A DNA stretch of 45,373 nt, from contig NZ_PVXQ01000028.1 of the NCBI RefSeq assembly GCF_002995745.1, forward strand, positions 1-45,373. Direction: 5' to 3'. Positions 1 to 6,861 of this stretch are shown here, piece after piece (position 1 is the first letter of the stretch; every line of letters begins with the position of its first letter). The translations under genes and the position numbers were made by a program. A model generated the notes under the pieces. It saw only the letters and a program-made list of their open reading frames with translations. It made no database searches and had not been told where the DNA came from. The DNA comes from Clostridium vincentii. GTDB taxonomy: Bacteria; Bacillota; Clostridia; Clostridiales; Clostridiaceae.

Positions 1-72
1 CCAGATTTATTTAAATCACTATTTCCATGGAGTAATCTTCCTGCTGAATGCTATTTAAATAAAAAGGATTGA
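1..72 (+). CDS. 3' end of an unidentified protein (partial)
   Basis: An open frame enters from the left edge and stops with TGA, giving 23 residues that end in ECYLNKKD. It contains an aromatic, proline-rich stretch (LFPWSNLP). I do not recognise the family. It is treated as the end of a real gene because a strong hairpin follows the stop by only a few bases, as expected of a gene end. Confidence 0.5.
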   Translation, partial: PDLFKSLFPWSNLPAECYLNKKD

Positions 73-76
73 AAAT

Positions 77-118
77 AAGCGGTTAATGACTGTCAACGTG
101 ACGAGTTATTAACCGCTT
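77..118. terminator. Bidirectional terminator hairpin between convergent genes
   Basis: AAGCGGTTAAT at 77-87 pairs perfectly with ATTAACCGCTT at 108-118. The hairpin sits between the stop of the plus-strand partial gene and the stop of the minus-strand DUF2922 gene, so it can serve both transcripts. The U tract is short on either strand. Confidence 0.7.
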
Positions 119-122
119 ACTT

Positions 123-347
123 TTAAAACTTAATAATAGTAAATTTAGTACCTTGCTTCTGAGTCAAGTAAGCATTATACTTGCCGGTTAACAAACCATT
201 TGTAGTCTTGACTACATTTTTTCCGATTACAGTGTCCATTAGAGTAGTAACCTCTTCTGCGGAAATAGTTGGACTAACGGAATCTATGCTAATTGAAGAC
301 GTTTTTCCATTATCACAAAGAAAAACTAGGGTTAATATATAATCCAT
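123..347 (-). CDS. DUF2922 family small protein
   Basis: A complete 74-residue protein with the usual DUF2922 layout: a beta strand at the N-terminus (YILTLVFLCDNGK), a central SISIDSVSPTISAEEV segment with the Asp-Ser-x-x-Pro turn, then an amphipathic helix ending in MDTVIGKNVV and a C-terminal strand. The family is common in Clostridium and Bacillus and has no established biochemical function; it is often found beside a DUF1659 gene, which is not visible here. The start is supported by AGGCGGA about six bases upstream on the minus strand. It appears monocistronic and shares a terminator with the convergent gene at the window edge. Confidence 0.8.
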   Translation of the reverse strand: MDYILTLVFLCDNGKTSSISIDSVSPTISAEEVTTLMDTVIGKNVVKTTNGLLTGKYNAYLTQKQGTKFTIIKF

Positions 348-496
348 GATATATCCGCCTTTATAGTATTTAATCTTATATATATGTATTCATTAGAATA
401 ATTAGATGAATTATCAAAAATAAATATAAATAGAAAGAGTAAGTAATTAAATGAGTGGAATACTAATAAGTGAAGTAACTATTAGAGGTGAAAGAA

Positions 497-1147
497 ATGA
501 AAAAATTATTGTATATAACAGTAAATTCAAAACCAGAAGAAATGTCAGCAAGTAAAACAGTAGGAAGGGCTTTTGTAAACAGATTTATAGAGATACATAG
601 TGATTTTAAATTAGAGGAATTAGATCTTTATGATTGTCATATACCACGTTTAGAATATCAGTATTTTGAAAAAAGAAATGCAATGATTAATGAAGAAGAT
701 TTTAATAAGCTAGATAAAAAGCAGCAAGAAGAAGTACATAAAATAGTTAAGCTTACTGATCAATTTAAAGAGGCTGACATGTATGTTATTGCAGCTCCTA
801 TGTGGAGTTTATCATTTCCAGCACCACTTAAAGAATATATAGATTGTATTGTTATGGATGGAAAAACTATAAGTATTAAAGAAAATAAAATAGAAGGATT
901 ATTAAATGATAAGCCAAGAGGAATGGTATATATTCAATCTTCTGGAGGAAATATACCTTGGATTTTAAGAATGGTGCTTAATAAGGGCTTAAACTATGTA
1001 CATGATATAATGAGTACAATGGGTATAAAGAGAATTGAAGAGTTACTAGTTGATGGAACTGGTTTTACAGAAGAAGAAAAAAATGAGGCTATAGAAAAAG
1101 CTAAAGATAAGATAGATAATGTAATAGATGAAGTTTGGAGAGAATAA
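497..1147 (+). CDS. FMN-dependent NADH-azoreductase-like flavodoxin-fold protein
   Basis: 216 residues of the Flavodoxin_2 (AzoR/NQO-like) family: cytoplasmic oxidoreductases that use FMN and NAD(P)H to reduce quinones, azo dyes or nitro compounds. The N-terminal strand KKLLYITVNSKP leads into the serine-rich phosphate loop (SASKTVG). The FMN-contacting AAPMWSLSFPAPLKEYID segment lies near residues 95-115, and QSSGGNIPW follows in the C-terminal half. Length fits the family. An in-frame GTG lies three codons upstream, but the ATG chosen here has GAGGTG at a six-base spacing, so that GTG is part of the ribosome binding site. It is a single gene; the DNA downstream holds only gene remnants. The physiological substrate cannot be read from the sequence. 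Confidence 0.85.
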   Translation: MKKLLYITVNSKPEEMSASKTVGRAFVNRFIEIHSDFKLEELDLYDCHIPRLEYQYFEKRNAMINEEDFNKLDKKQQEEVHKIVKLTDQFKEADMYVIAAPMWSLSFPAPLKEYIDCIVMDGKTISIKENKIEGLLNDKPRGMVYIQSSGGNIPWILRMVLNKGLNYVHDIMSTMGIKRIEELLVDGTGFTEEEKNEAIEKAKDKIDNVIDEVWRE

Positions 1148-1221
1148 AAATAATTGCATTGGAACTGAAGAGAAGTATATTATTATGATATTGACAAGGA
1201 TAATAAATTTTGTTATTCCAG

Positions 1222-1341
1222 ATGGGAATAAGTATATTTGCTATTTCTACATATGATACGGATTATATACTTGTTAAAGATAAAGATATAGAAAATGCAA
1301 TAAAAGCATTATCTAATGAAAGATATGAAATTATAGATTAA
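1222..1341 (+). pseudogene. C-terminal remnant of an ACT-domain (CASTOR-like) protein
   Basis: The 39-codon frame reads GISIFAISTYDTDYILVKDKDIENAI in two adjoining parts, which is the hallmark C-terminal ACT motif of the small bacterial ACT proteins of about 130 residues (COG3603 type). Everything before this motif is missing: the frame has a stop codon five codons before the first ATG, and I find no N-terminal half in any frame upstream. There is no clear ribosome binding site. It is best read as the 3' end of a decayed or deleted gene. Confidence 0.6.
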
Positions 1342-1358
1342 TTATCAATATAAAAAAG

Positions 1359-1370
1359 TGTTGCACAACA
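1359..1370. promoter_or_regulatory. TGTTG/CAACA inverted repeat, possible activator site
   Basis: TGTTG and CAACA flank a CA spacer. The same half-sites recur just after the sigma54 activator gene (3549-3561) and again within the terminator stem there. A copy in front of the activator gene would fit autoregulation. This is inference from a short motif. Confidence 0.35.
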
Positions 1371-1389
1371 TTATTATAAAAATACAAAA

Positions 1390-1417
1390 GTCAGTAATGA
1401 ATTCATTCATTACTGAC
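1390..1417. repeat. Perfect 12-bp inverted repeat at the junction of two gene remnants
   Basis: GTCAGTAATGAA at 1390-1401 pairs with TTCATTACTGAC at 1406-1417 around a four-base loop. The right arm runs into the coding sequence of the metallo-beta-lactamase remnant. No U tract follows, so it does not look like an ordinary terminator. It may mark a deletion junction or a small palindromic element. Confidence 0.5.
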
Positions 1418-1628
1418 TCCAGGACATACTCCGGGTTCTGTGTCATACTTGGTTAATGATAGTATTCTATTTACTGGAGATACATTGACTATACGAAATG
1501 GTAAAGTGAAACCATTCTTTATGTTGCAAAATATGAATACAAGATTGCAGAAAGAATCAATTAAGAAGATTTTAAAAATAGAAAACATAGAATTTATATG
1601 TACAGGTAATACTGGATATTTGAATTAG
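1413..1628 (+). pseudogene. 5'-truncated metallo-beta-lactamase-fold hydrolase remnant
   Basis: The frame begins with TPGHTPGSVSYLV and continues to LFTGDTL, which are the HTPGHTPGS and FTGD motifs of the C-terminal half of MBL-fold hydrolases. It ends in a typical FICTGNTGYLN tail. The N-terminal HxHxDH metal-binding half is absent, because the frame is closed by a TGA just upstream, inside the inverted repeat. The stop lies 14 bases before the sigma54 activator. A GTG within the remnant (1440) could open a 62-residue peptide, but that would lack the metal site. Called a pseudogene. Confidence 0.7.
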
Positions 1629-1642
1629 GGAGGTAATATTAA

Positions 1643-3544
1643 ATGTTTCAGATAGATATATATCATGAAATAATCAATAGTTCCCATAATAGATGTAGTA
1701 AATATGGTGTAGAAAAAAATATATCATGTCCTTCAAGGATACTTGAAAAGAAAGAATTTAATATAACTACAAGAAGAAATAGCCAACTAATAAAAATAGC
1801 TAGACCATTTATGGAAATACTTTATGATTTTTTAAAAGGATCAGGATTTTCATTGTATCTTACAGATAAAAATGGGGTTGTTCTTACTATTATAGGTGAT
1901 GAAGATATAATAGAAGACCAGACCAAAATGGGAATTGTAGAAGGGTCAGATATGAGTGAAAAAAGTGCGGGTACTAATGGCATTGGCACTGCTATTTATG
2001 AAAATTGCTCGCTTCAGATTGTTGGAGAAGAGCATTTTATAAAGGTTTTTCATGTGTGGACATGCTCCTCAGCTATTATCCATAGTGAAGAAGGGGATAT
2101 AATTGGATGTCTTAATCTAACTGGAGGGCGTCAATTAGCACATCCTCATACTTTAGGACTTGTTGTGGCAGGTGTAAAATCCATAGAAAATCACTTGAAG
2201 GTTGAAAAGACTCAAAAGGAGCTCTTTAAGGCCCATCAATATTTAAATAAAGTTATGAACTCCTTAAATCTAGGAATTTTTACTGTTGATACTGAAGGAA
2301 TAGTAAAAGCTATAAATAATAGCGCCTGTGATATGATGAACATTAAAGAAGAAGAGGTTATAAATAAAAATGTAGATATTGTATTAGATAACTGGAAATA
2401 TATACTCGGGCAACTTAAGAGTGGACAATCATATGAAGACAGGGAGATTATATACTCGGATAAAAAGAAAAGGTTTAACTTAAATGTATATCCTATAAAA
2501 GATAAGGATGAAAATATAACTGGTATGGTAGGGATATTTAAGGATATGCAAAATATATATAATTTGGTTAACAAGTATATAGGTAGAACAGCTAAGTATA
2601 CATTTAAGGATATAATTGGCGGCAGTGAAGAAGTTTTAAGATTAAAAGAACAATCAAAGAATATAGCTAATAGCCCATCTACGGTACTTATTCAGGGAGA
2701 AAGTGGAACAGGAAAAGAACTTATTGCTCAGTCTATTCACAATAATAGTGATAGACGCAACAATAGTTTTGTAGCAATAAATTGCGGAGCTATACCTAAG
2801 AGCCTAATAGAAAGTGAACTCTTTGGATATGAGGAAGGCGCTTTTACTGGTGCAAAACGAGGGGGTTGTGCAGGGAAATTTGAACTTGCAAGTGGAGGAA
2901 CATTGTTTTTAGATGAGATAGGTGAGATGCCACTAGACATGCAGGTAAACCTCTTAAGAGTACTTCAGGAAGGGTGTATAACTAGAATAGGTGGCAATAA
3001 GTGTATTAATGTAAATGTAAGAATTATTGCTTCTACTAATAAGAATTTGAAAAAAGAAGTGGAAAAGGGAACTTTTAGGGATGATCTATATTACAGATTA
3101 AGTGTAATTCCAATATATATACCACCGCTAAGAGAAAGATTGGGAGATATAGAAATTCTTATACAGCATTTTTTGAAAATTAAAGCAATTAAACTAGGAA
3201 AATCTATTCCAAGAATAAGAGAAAATATATATGAACAGCTTTTAAATTATAATTGGCCAGGAAATGTTAGAGAACTAGAAAATTGCATTGAAAACATCGT
3301 AAATATGGATGGAAATACTTCCTTTAGTTTTGATAATAAAGCTTTAGTAAGAGAACGAAACAATTCTAGTAGTATAAACTTAGAATATGATATGTGTTCA
3401 CTTGAAGAATTAGAAAAAAGAGCAATAGTAGTTTGCATAGATAACTGTGAAGGGAATATTACTAAATCTTGTAGAATATTAGGAATAAATAGAAGTACTT
3501 TGTATGCAAAAATAAAGAAATATAAGATTACGCACAGTGTATGA
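1643..3544 (+). CDS. Sigma54-dependent transcriptional activator (AcoR/SadR-like)
   Basis: 633 residues in the order GAF-like sensor (about 50-190, with GTNGIGTA and HVWTCSSAI typical of AcoR-type activators), PAS (about 205-310), AAA+ ATPase and C-terminal Fis-type helix-turn-helix. Walker A is GESGTGKE (352-359), the sigma54-contacting GAFTGA loop is at 399-404, and Walker B is [11 protein letters not shown]. The HTH at the end reads [20 protein letters not shown]. Proteins of this kind hydrolyse ATP to open sigma54 holoenzyme promoters. The next gene has a near-consensus -24/-12 promoter and an inverted repeat suited to the HTH, so its likely target is the alcohol dehydrogenase. In C. beijerinckii a sigma54 activator is reported beside secondary alcohol dehydrogenase genes. 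GGGAGG precedes the ATG. The inducer (perhaps a ketone, aldehyde or alcohol) is unknown. Confidence 0.92.
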   Translation: MFQIDIYHEIINSSHNRCSKYGVEKNISCPSRILEKKEFNITTRRNSQLIKIARPFMEILYDFLKGSGFSLYLTDKNGVVLTIIGDEDIIEDQTKMGIVEGSDMSEKSAGTNGIGTAIYENCSLQIVGEEHFIKVFHVWTCSSAIIHSEEGDIIGCLNLTGGRQLAHPHTLGLVVAGVKSIENHLKVEKTQKELFKAHQYLNKVMNSLNLGIFTVDTEGIVKAINNSACDMMNIKEEEVINKNVDIVLDNWKYILGQLKSGQSYEDREIIYSDKKKRFNLNVYPIKDKDENITGMVGIFKDMQNIYNLVNKYIGRTAKYTFKDIIGGSEEVLRLKEQSKNIANSPSTVLIQGESGTGKELIAQSIHNNSDRRNNSFVAINCGAIPKSLIESELFGYEEGAFTGAKRGGCAGKFELASGGTLFLDEIGEMPLDMQVNLLRVLQEGCITRIGGNKCINVNVRIIASTNKNLKKEVEKGTFRDDLYYRLSVIPIYIPPLRERLGDIEILIQHFLKIKAIKLGKSIPRIRENIYEQLLNYNWPGNVRELENCIENIVNMDGNTSFSFDNKALVRERNNSSSINLEYDMCSLEELEKRAIVVCIDNCEGNITKSCRILGINRSTLYAKIKKYKITHSV

Positions 3545-3548
3545 AAAC

Positions 3549-3561
3549 ACAACAGTGTTGT
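3549..3561. promoter_or_regulatory. Upstream activator site for the sigma54 activator (candidate)
   Basis: ACAACA and TGTTGT form a perfect 6-bp inverted repeat around a single G. Its centre is about 180 bp upstream of the -24/-12 promoter, a normal enhancer distance for AAA+ activators. Half-sites match those at 1359-1370 and the terminator stem at 3586-3608. Confidence 0.5.
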
Positions 3562-3585
3562 AAAATAAAACAATATTTATTCTAG

Positions 3586-3613
3586 AAGTGTTGTTTTTTA
3601 CAACACTTTTTTT
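3586..3613 (+). terminator. Rho-independent terminator of the activator gene
   Basis: AAGTGTTGT and ACAACACTT form a 9-bp perfect stem with a five-T loop, followed by a run of T. The stem contains the same TGTTGT/ACAACA half-sites as the neighbouring operator, so on DNA it may also bind the activator. Confidence 0.8.
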
Positions 3614-3729
3614 AAAAATTGTAACCTTAGAAAAATATAATAAAGATTGAAATTTATATTATATTTCTAATTATGGTACTTGCTTGTATAGAAAATATGT
3701 AAAGCCAAAAATAAGTTTTAAAAGGATAT

Positions 3730-3746
3730 CTGGCATGATAGTTGCT
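3730..3746 (+). promoter_or_regulatory. Sigma54 (-24/-12) promoter of the alcohol dehydrogenase
   Basis: CTGGCATGATAGTTGCT matches the sigma54 consensus, with the invariant GG (3732-3733) and GC (3744-3745) separated by exactly ten bases. It lies about 50 bp before the dehydrogenase start and downstream of a sigma54 activator gene with putative enhancer sites. Confidence 0.85.
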
Positions 3747-3794
3747 TATATATATAACAAGTCAGTATTCCTAAATTAGAAGGAGGCTTTTATT

Positions 3795-4850
3795 ATGAAA
3801 GGTTTTGCAATGTTAAGTATTAATAATGTAGGGTGGATTGAAAAGGAAAGTCCAGTTGCAGGTCCGTATGATGCAATTGTACGTCCTTTAGCTATATCTC
3901 CATGTACATCGGATATACATACTGTTTTTGAAGGTGCAATTGGAGATAGGCATGATATGATTTTAGGCCATGAAGCAGTGGGTGAAATTGTTGAAATTGG
4001 TAGTGAAGTTAAGGATTTCAAAGTTGGAGATAGAGTTATAGTTCCTGCGATTACTCCTGATTGGAGGTCATTAGAAGCTCAAGCAGGTTTTCACCAACAT
4101 TCAAATGGTATGCTTGCAGGATGGAAATTCTCGAATTTCAAGGATGGAGTATTTGCTGAGTATTTCCATGTGAATGATGCAGATATGAATCTTGCATTTT
4201 TACCAAAGGAAATATCTTTATCAAGTGCAGTTATGATAACGGATATGATGACAACTGGTTTTCATGGGGCAGAATTGGCAGAGATACAAATGGGATCCAG
4301 CGTTGTAGTAATAGGTATTGGACCAGTTGGATTGATGGCAGTGACAGGTGCTAAATTACGTGGAGCAGGTAGAATTATAGGGGTAGGAAGCAGAACAGCT
4401 TGTGTTGAAGCAGCTAAATTTTATGGAGCAACAGATATTGTAAATTACAAAGATGGTGATATAGTTAAACAAATTATGGCGTTAACTAATGGACATGGTG
4501 TTGACCGTGTAATCATGGCAGGTGGCGGTACTGAAACGTTAGGACAAGCAGTAGCTATGGTTAGACCTGGTGGAGTAATTGCAAATATTAATTATCACGG
4601 TAGTGGAGAATATCTCCAAATACCTCGTGTAGAATGGGGATGTGGTATGGCACATAAGACTATAAAAGGTGGACTTTGTCCTGGGGGACGTCTTAGAATG
4701 GAAATGTTAAGAGATTTAGTATTATATAATCGTGTTGACTTAAGTAGATTAGTTACACATGAATTTAAAGGTATTGAAAATGTAGAAAAAGCTCTTTTAT
4801 TAATGAAGGATAAACCAAAGGATTTAATTAAAGCAGTAGTTATTGTATAA
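3795..4850 (+). CDS. adh: NADP-dependent secondary alcohol dehydrogenase (isopropanol dehydrogenase)
   Basis: 351 residues, the same length as the zinc-dependent secondary alcohol dehydrogenase of C. beijerinckii, and matching it closely from MKGFAML at the N-terminus to KPKDLIKAVV at the end. It interconverts acetone and isopropanol, or other ketones and secondary alcohols, with NADP(H) in the cytoplasm. Catalytic zinc ligands are Cys37 (SPCTSD) and His59 and Glu60 (GHEAVGE), with an Asp in the DMMTTGFHGAE stretch. The Rossmann loop GIGPVGLM is followed by VGSR, whose Ser-Arg pair is associated with NADP preference in this family. AGGAGG precedes the ATG. The sigma54 promoter suggests induction by substrate or in a growth phase rather than constitutive expression. 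It is transcribed alone and ends at a strong terminator. Confidence in the family is high; in vivo substrate is inferred. Confidence 0.95.
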   Translation: MKGFAMLSINNVGWIEKESPVAGPYDAIVRPLAISPCTSDIHTVFEGAIGDRHDMILGHEAVGEIVEIGSEVKDFKVGDRVIVPAITPDWRSLEAQAGFHQHSNGMLAGWKFSNFKDGVFAEYFHVNDADMNLAFLPKEISLSSAVMITDMMTTGFHGAELAEIQMGSSVVVIGIGPVGLMAVTGAKLRGAGRIIGVGSRTACVEAAKFYGATDIVNYKDGDIVKQIMALTNGHGVDRVIMAGGGTETLGQAVAMVRPGGVIANINYHGSGEYLQIPRVEWGCGMAHKTIKGGLCPGGRLRMEMLRDLVLYNRVDLSRLVTHEFKGIENVEKALLLMKDKPKDLIKAVVIV

Positions 4851-4858
4851 AAATACAG

Positions 4859-4875
4859 TTTGGTAAAACAAATGT
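4859..4875. repeat. Motif TTTGGTAAAACAAATGT, first of two copies flanking deoR
   Basis: This 17-mer recurs with one change (TTTGATAAAACAAATGT) at 5895-5911, on the other side of the DeoR gene. Its TTTG/CAAA half-sites form an interrupted palindrome. The TTTGATAAAA half is also part of the palindrome at 5045-5081. It could be an operator, but no binding evidence exists. Confidence 0.35.
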
Positions 4876-4901
4876 ATAAGGCAAAAAAACAAATAATATA
4901 T

Positions 4902-4940
4902 AAGGAACAATTTATAATATATATAAATTGTTCCTTTTTT
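4902..4940 (+). terminator. Terminator of the alcohol dehydrogenase gene
   Basis: A 15-bp perfect stem (AAGGAACAATTTATA and its complement at 4922-4936) is followed by six T. It closes the dehydrogenase transcript. Confidence 0.88.
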
Positions 4941-5044
4941 GTAAGATGATGGACCTAATTGGAATTTCAAATTATTCTACTTAAGATCTCTTTCATTAGT
5001 GAGATGATAAAGGTAATTGAAAATATAATACAAAAAAATGTTTG

Positions 5045-5081
5045 CCTTTGATAAAATTATAAATTATAATTTTATCAAAGG
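5045..5081. promoter_or_regulatory. Perfect 17-bp palindrome just before deoR (operator or RNA hairpin)
   Basis: CCTTTGATAAAATTATA is followed after three bases by its exact complement. The right arm ends on the GG that begins the GGGAG ribosome binding site of the DeoR gene. As DNA it is a good autoregulatory operator; as RNA it would form a long hairpin that partly buries the ribosome binding site. It lacks a U tract, so it is not a simple terminator. Confidence 0.6.
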
Positions 5082-5091
5082 GAGTGTTTAT

Positions 5092-5853
5092 ATGATAGCT
5101 TCAGAGCGAAGAATGTATATAATGAAAGTTTTAAATGAAAAAGGAATAGCTAATTTAAAAGAAATAGCAATTACATTAAATATATCAGAAGCTACTGTAA
5201 GAAGAGATTTTGAAACACTTGAGAAAGCTGGCAAATTAAAACGGGTTCTTGGAGGAGCAACTTTATCAGAGGATTTACTTTATTCAGAAGATAGTGCAGA
5301 ACTTACAATGAAAGAAAAAATGCTATCTAATATAAATATGGATAAAAAAAATCAAGTGGCACAATATGCTTCACAATATGTTAAAGATGGAGATTGTGTT
5401 TTTATAGATGGAGGAACAACATTAGTTCCGTTAATTAATTATTTAGCTTGTAAAAAAGTTAAAATTGTTACTTATAATCATTTAATTATTAATAAAATAA
5501 AAAATCCGATTGCAGAAATTTTTATTGTTGGAGGCGTATACTTACCTTATTATAGTATGAGTGTAGGGCCCATTGCACAAGATGTATTAAACCATTTTCA
5601 CTTTGATCATGCCTTCATTGGATGTGCAGGAATTGATTTAAATGAAAACACTGCGTATACTACAGAAATTGAAAGTCTTACTATGAAAAACATAGCTATG
5701 AAAAACGCAAAACATAGCTATTTATTAATAGATTCAACTAAATTTGAAGCAAGAGGATTTTATAAATTTAAAACTCTAGATTCTTTTGATTATGTTATCT
5801 GTAATGATTTTTCAAATGAGAAAAATATTCCGGGAAATTTTATATTAGTATAG
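5092..5853 (+). CDS. DeoR-family transcriptional regulator
   Basis: 253 residues, normal for the DeoR/GlpR family of sugar-phosphate-responsive repressors. The N-terminal winged HTH carries the family signature (LKEIAITLNISEATVRRDFETLEKAG in two parts, ending in LKRVLGGA). The C-terminal DeoRC sensor domain has the YVKDGDCVFIDGGTT phosphate-binding loop and a DSTKFEARGF segment. An in-frame ATG lies 18 codons upstream inside the palindrome, but family members begin as MIASERR here does, and GGGAG stands at the correct distance from this ATG. It is transcribed alone, with a strong terminator after it, and directly precedes the NanE/glycyl radical operon, which is its likely target. The ligand is expected to be a phosphorylated intermediate of that pathway (inference). 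Confidence 0.9.
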   Translation: MIASERRMYIMKVLNEKGIANLKEIAITLNISEATVRRDFETLEKAGKLKRVLGGATLSEDLLYSEDSAELTMKEKMLSNINMDKKNQVAQYASQYVKDGDCVFIDGGTTLVPLINYLACKKVKIVTYNHLIINKIKNPIAEIFIVGGVYLPYYSMSVGPIAQDVLNHFHFDHAFIGCAGIDLNENTAYTTEIESLTMKNIAMKNAKHSYLLIDSTKFEARGFYKFKTLDSFDYVICNDFSNEKNIPGNFILV

Positions 5854-5876
5854 CAGTAGATATTATAATAAATTAC

Positions 5877-5930
5877 TAAAGGTAAATACTTCGATTTGAT
5901 AAAACAAATGTGAGTATTTACCTTTATTTT
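5877..5930 (+). terminator. Terminator of deoR, with a repeated motif in its loop
   Basis: A perfect 14-bp stem (TAAAGGTAAATACT with its complement at 5913-5926) is followed by TTTT. The loop holds the second copy of the TTTGATAAAACAAATGT motif (5895-5911). Confidence 0.8.
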
Positions 5931-5980
5931 CTGTATAATGGAATTTTTAACTTTATTAAGCCAAACTGTGGTAACATTTA

Positions 5981-6037
5981 AAAAAATGTTTAAAAATGAT
6001 AAAAAATGATTACAAATGAAAATAAAGCTGATATAAT
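5981..6037 (+). promoter_or_regulatory. Promoter of the nanE-like/GRE operon with four 10-bp-phased repeats
   Basis: A sigmaA-like promoter is seen: TTACAA at 6010-6015, a 16-base spacer and TATAAT at 6032-6037. Overlapping and preceding the -35 are four copies of (A)AAATG, with their ATG triplets at 5986, 5996, 6006 and 6016, exactly ten bases apart. Helically phased direct repeats over a -35 box are a common operator form for DeoR-family repressors. That the upstream DeoR protein binds here is inference. Confidence 0.5.
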
Positions 6038-6110
6038 TAAGACAAGAACAAATTAATTATGAAATTGCTTTGAGATATATTCAAGATTATTAATAAGGGA
6101 GAGATGTTAA

Positions 6111-6860
6111 ATGAAAACAGTAAATAAGAGAAAAAGAGAACTTATTGAATCACTAAAAGATGGACTAATAGTATCTTGTCAAGTACAAAAAGATGATCCA
6201 ATATATACTGATGATATAGTAGTGAAAATGGCAGAGGCTGCTAAATGGGCTGGCGCAGTAGGCATTAGAGCAAATTCACCAGAACAAATTAAAGCAATTA
6301 AAGAAAAAGTAGATTTACCGATTATAGGATTATATAAAATATGGAATGATGATACAGATGTATTTATCACTCCCACATTAGAATCAGCAAAACAAGTTTG
6401 GGAAGCAGGAGCAGATATTATAGCACTTGATTGTACAAGCCAAATAACTCATGAAAAAACAAAGGCTTTTGAATTATTACAAATAGTAAAAAAGGAAATT
6501 CCAGAGGCTATAATTTTTGCAGATGTTTCAAATTATGATGAAGCAAAAAGAGCAGTAGAATTAGGGGCTGATATAGTAGCACCGACTTTATATGGATATA
6601 CAGAGGAAACAAAAAATATAGAAGAACCTAATTTAAGAGAATTTGCAAGAATGTGCAGGGATTTTAAAGATGATGCATATGTCATGATGGAAGGTCATTT
6701 ATATACACCGGAAGATGCAATGAAATGTATATATTTAGGCGCTCATTCGGTAGTTGTTGGTAGTGCTATAACAAGACCACATTTAACTGCTAAACGTTTT
6801 GTTGATTTATTAAATGGATATCAATCAAATTGGAGAGAGGCAGAAAGGAGCAAACATTAA
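6111..6860 (+). CDS. NanE-like N-acylmannosamine-6-phosphate 2-epimerase family protein
   Basis: 249 residues forming a TIM barrel of the NanE family, which converts ManNAc-6-phosphate to GlcNAc-6-phosphate. Family landmarks are GLIVSCQ (18-24), GIRAN (51-55), the catalytic Lys in GLYK (Lys76), FITPT, FADVSNYDEAKRA and the catalytic Glu of MMEGHLYTPEDA (Glu194). One difference stands out: where NanE proteins usually read DAT-x-R-x-RP, this one has DCTSQITH from residue 107, losing the Arg and Pro. No sialic acid lyase, ManNAc kinase or NagA/NagB gene is near; instead a glycyl radical enzyme follows after one base. This suggests epimerisation of a different sugar phosphate in a dedicated pathway (inference). 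GGGAGAG precedes the ATG. Confidence 0.8.
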   Translation: MKTVNKRKRELIESLKDGLIVSCQVQKDDPIYTDDIVVKMAEAAKWAGAVGIRANSPEQIKAIKEKVDLPIIGLYKIWNDDTDVFITPTLESAKQVWEAGADIIALDCTSQITHEKTKAFELLQIVKKEIPEAIIFADVSNYDEAKRAVELGADIVAPTLYGYTEETKNIEEPNLREFARMCRDFKDDAYVMMEGHLYTPEDAMKCIYLGAHSVVVGSAITRPHLTAKRFVDLLNGYQSNWREAERSKH

Positions 6861-6861
6861 T

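Noticed and set aside
1403..1588. A 61-residue minus-strand frame over the MBL remnant
   Set aside because: Antisense to a recognisable MBL-fold C-terminal sequence, with no start signal.
3586..3613. Treating the terminator stem solely as a third activator site
   Set aside because: The stem, loop and T run fit a terminator well; the shared half-sites are mentioned but binding is only a possibility.
5038..5091. An upstream ATG as the start of the DeoR regulator
   Set aside because: It would add 18 residues encoded by the palindrome, has no ribosome binding site, and family members start at the position chosen.
6814..6861. An upstream ATG as the start of the glycyl radical enzyme
   Set aside because: It lies within the epimerase gene in another frame and lacks a ribosome binding site, while AAAGGAG precedes the ATG at 6862.
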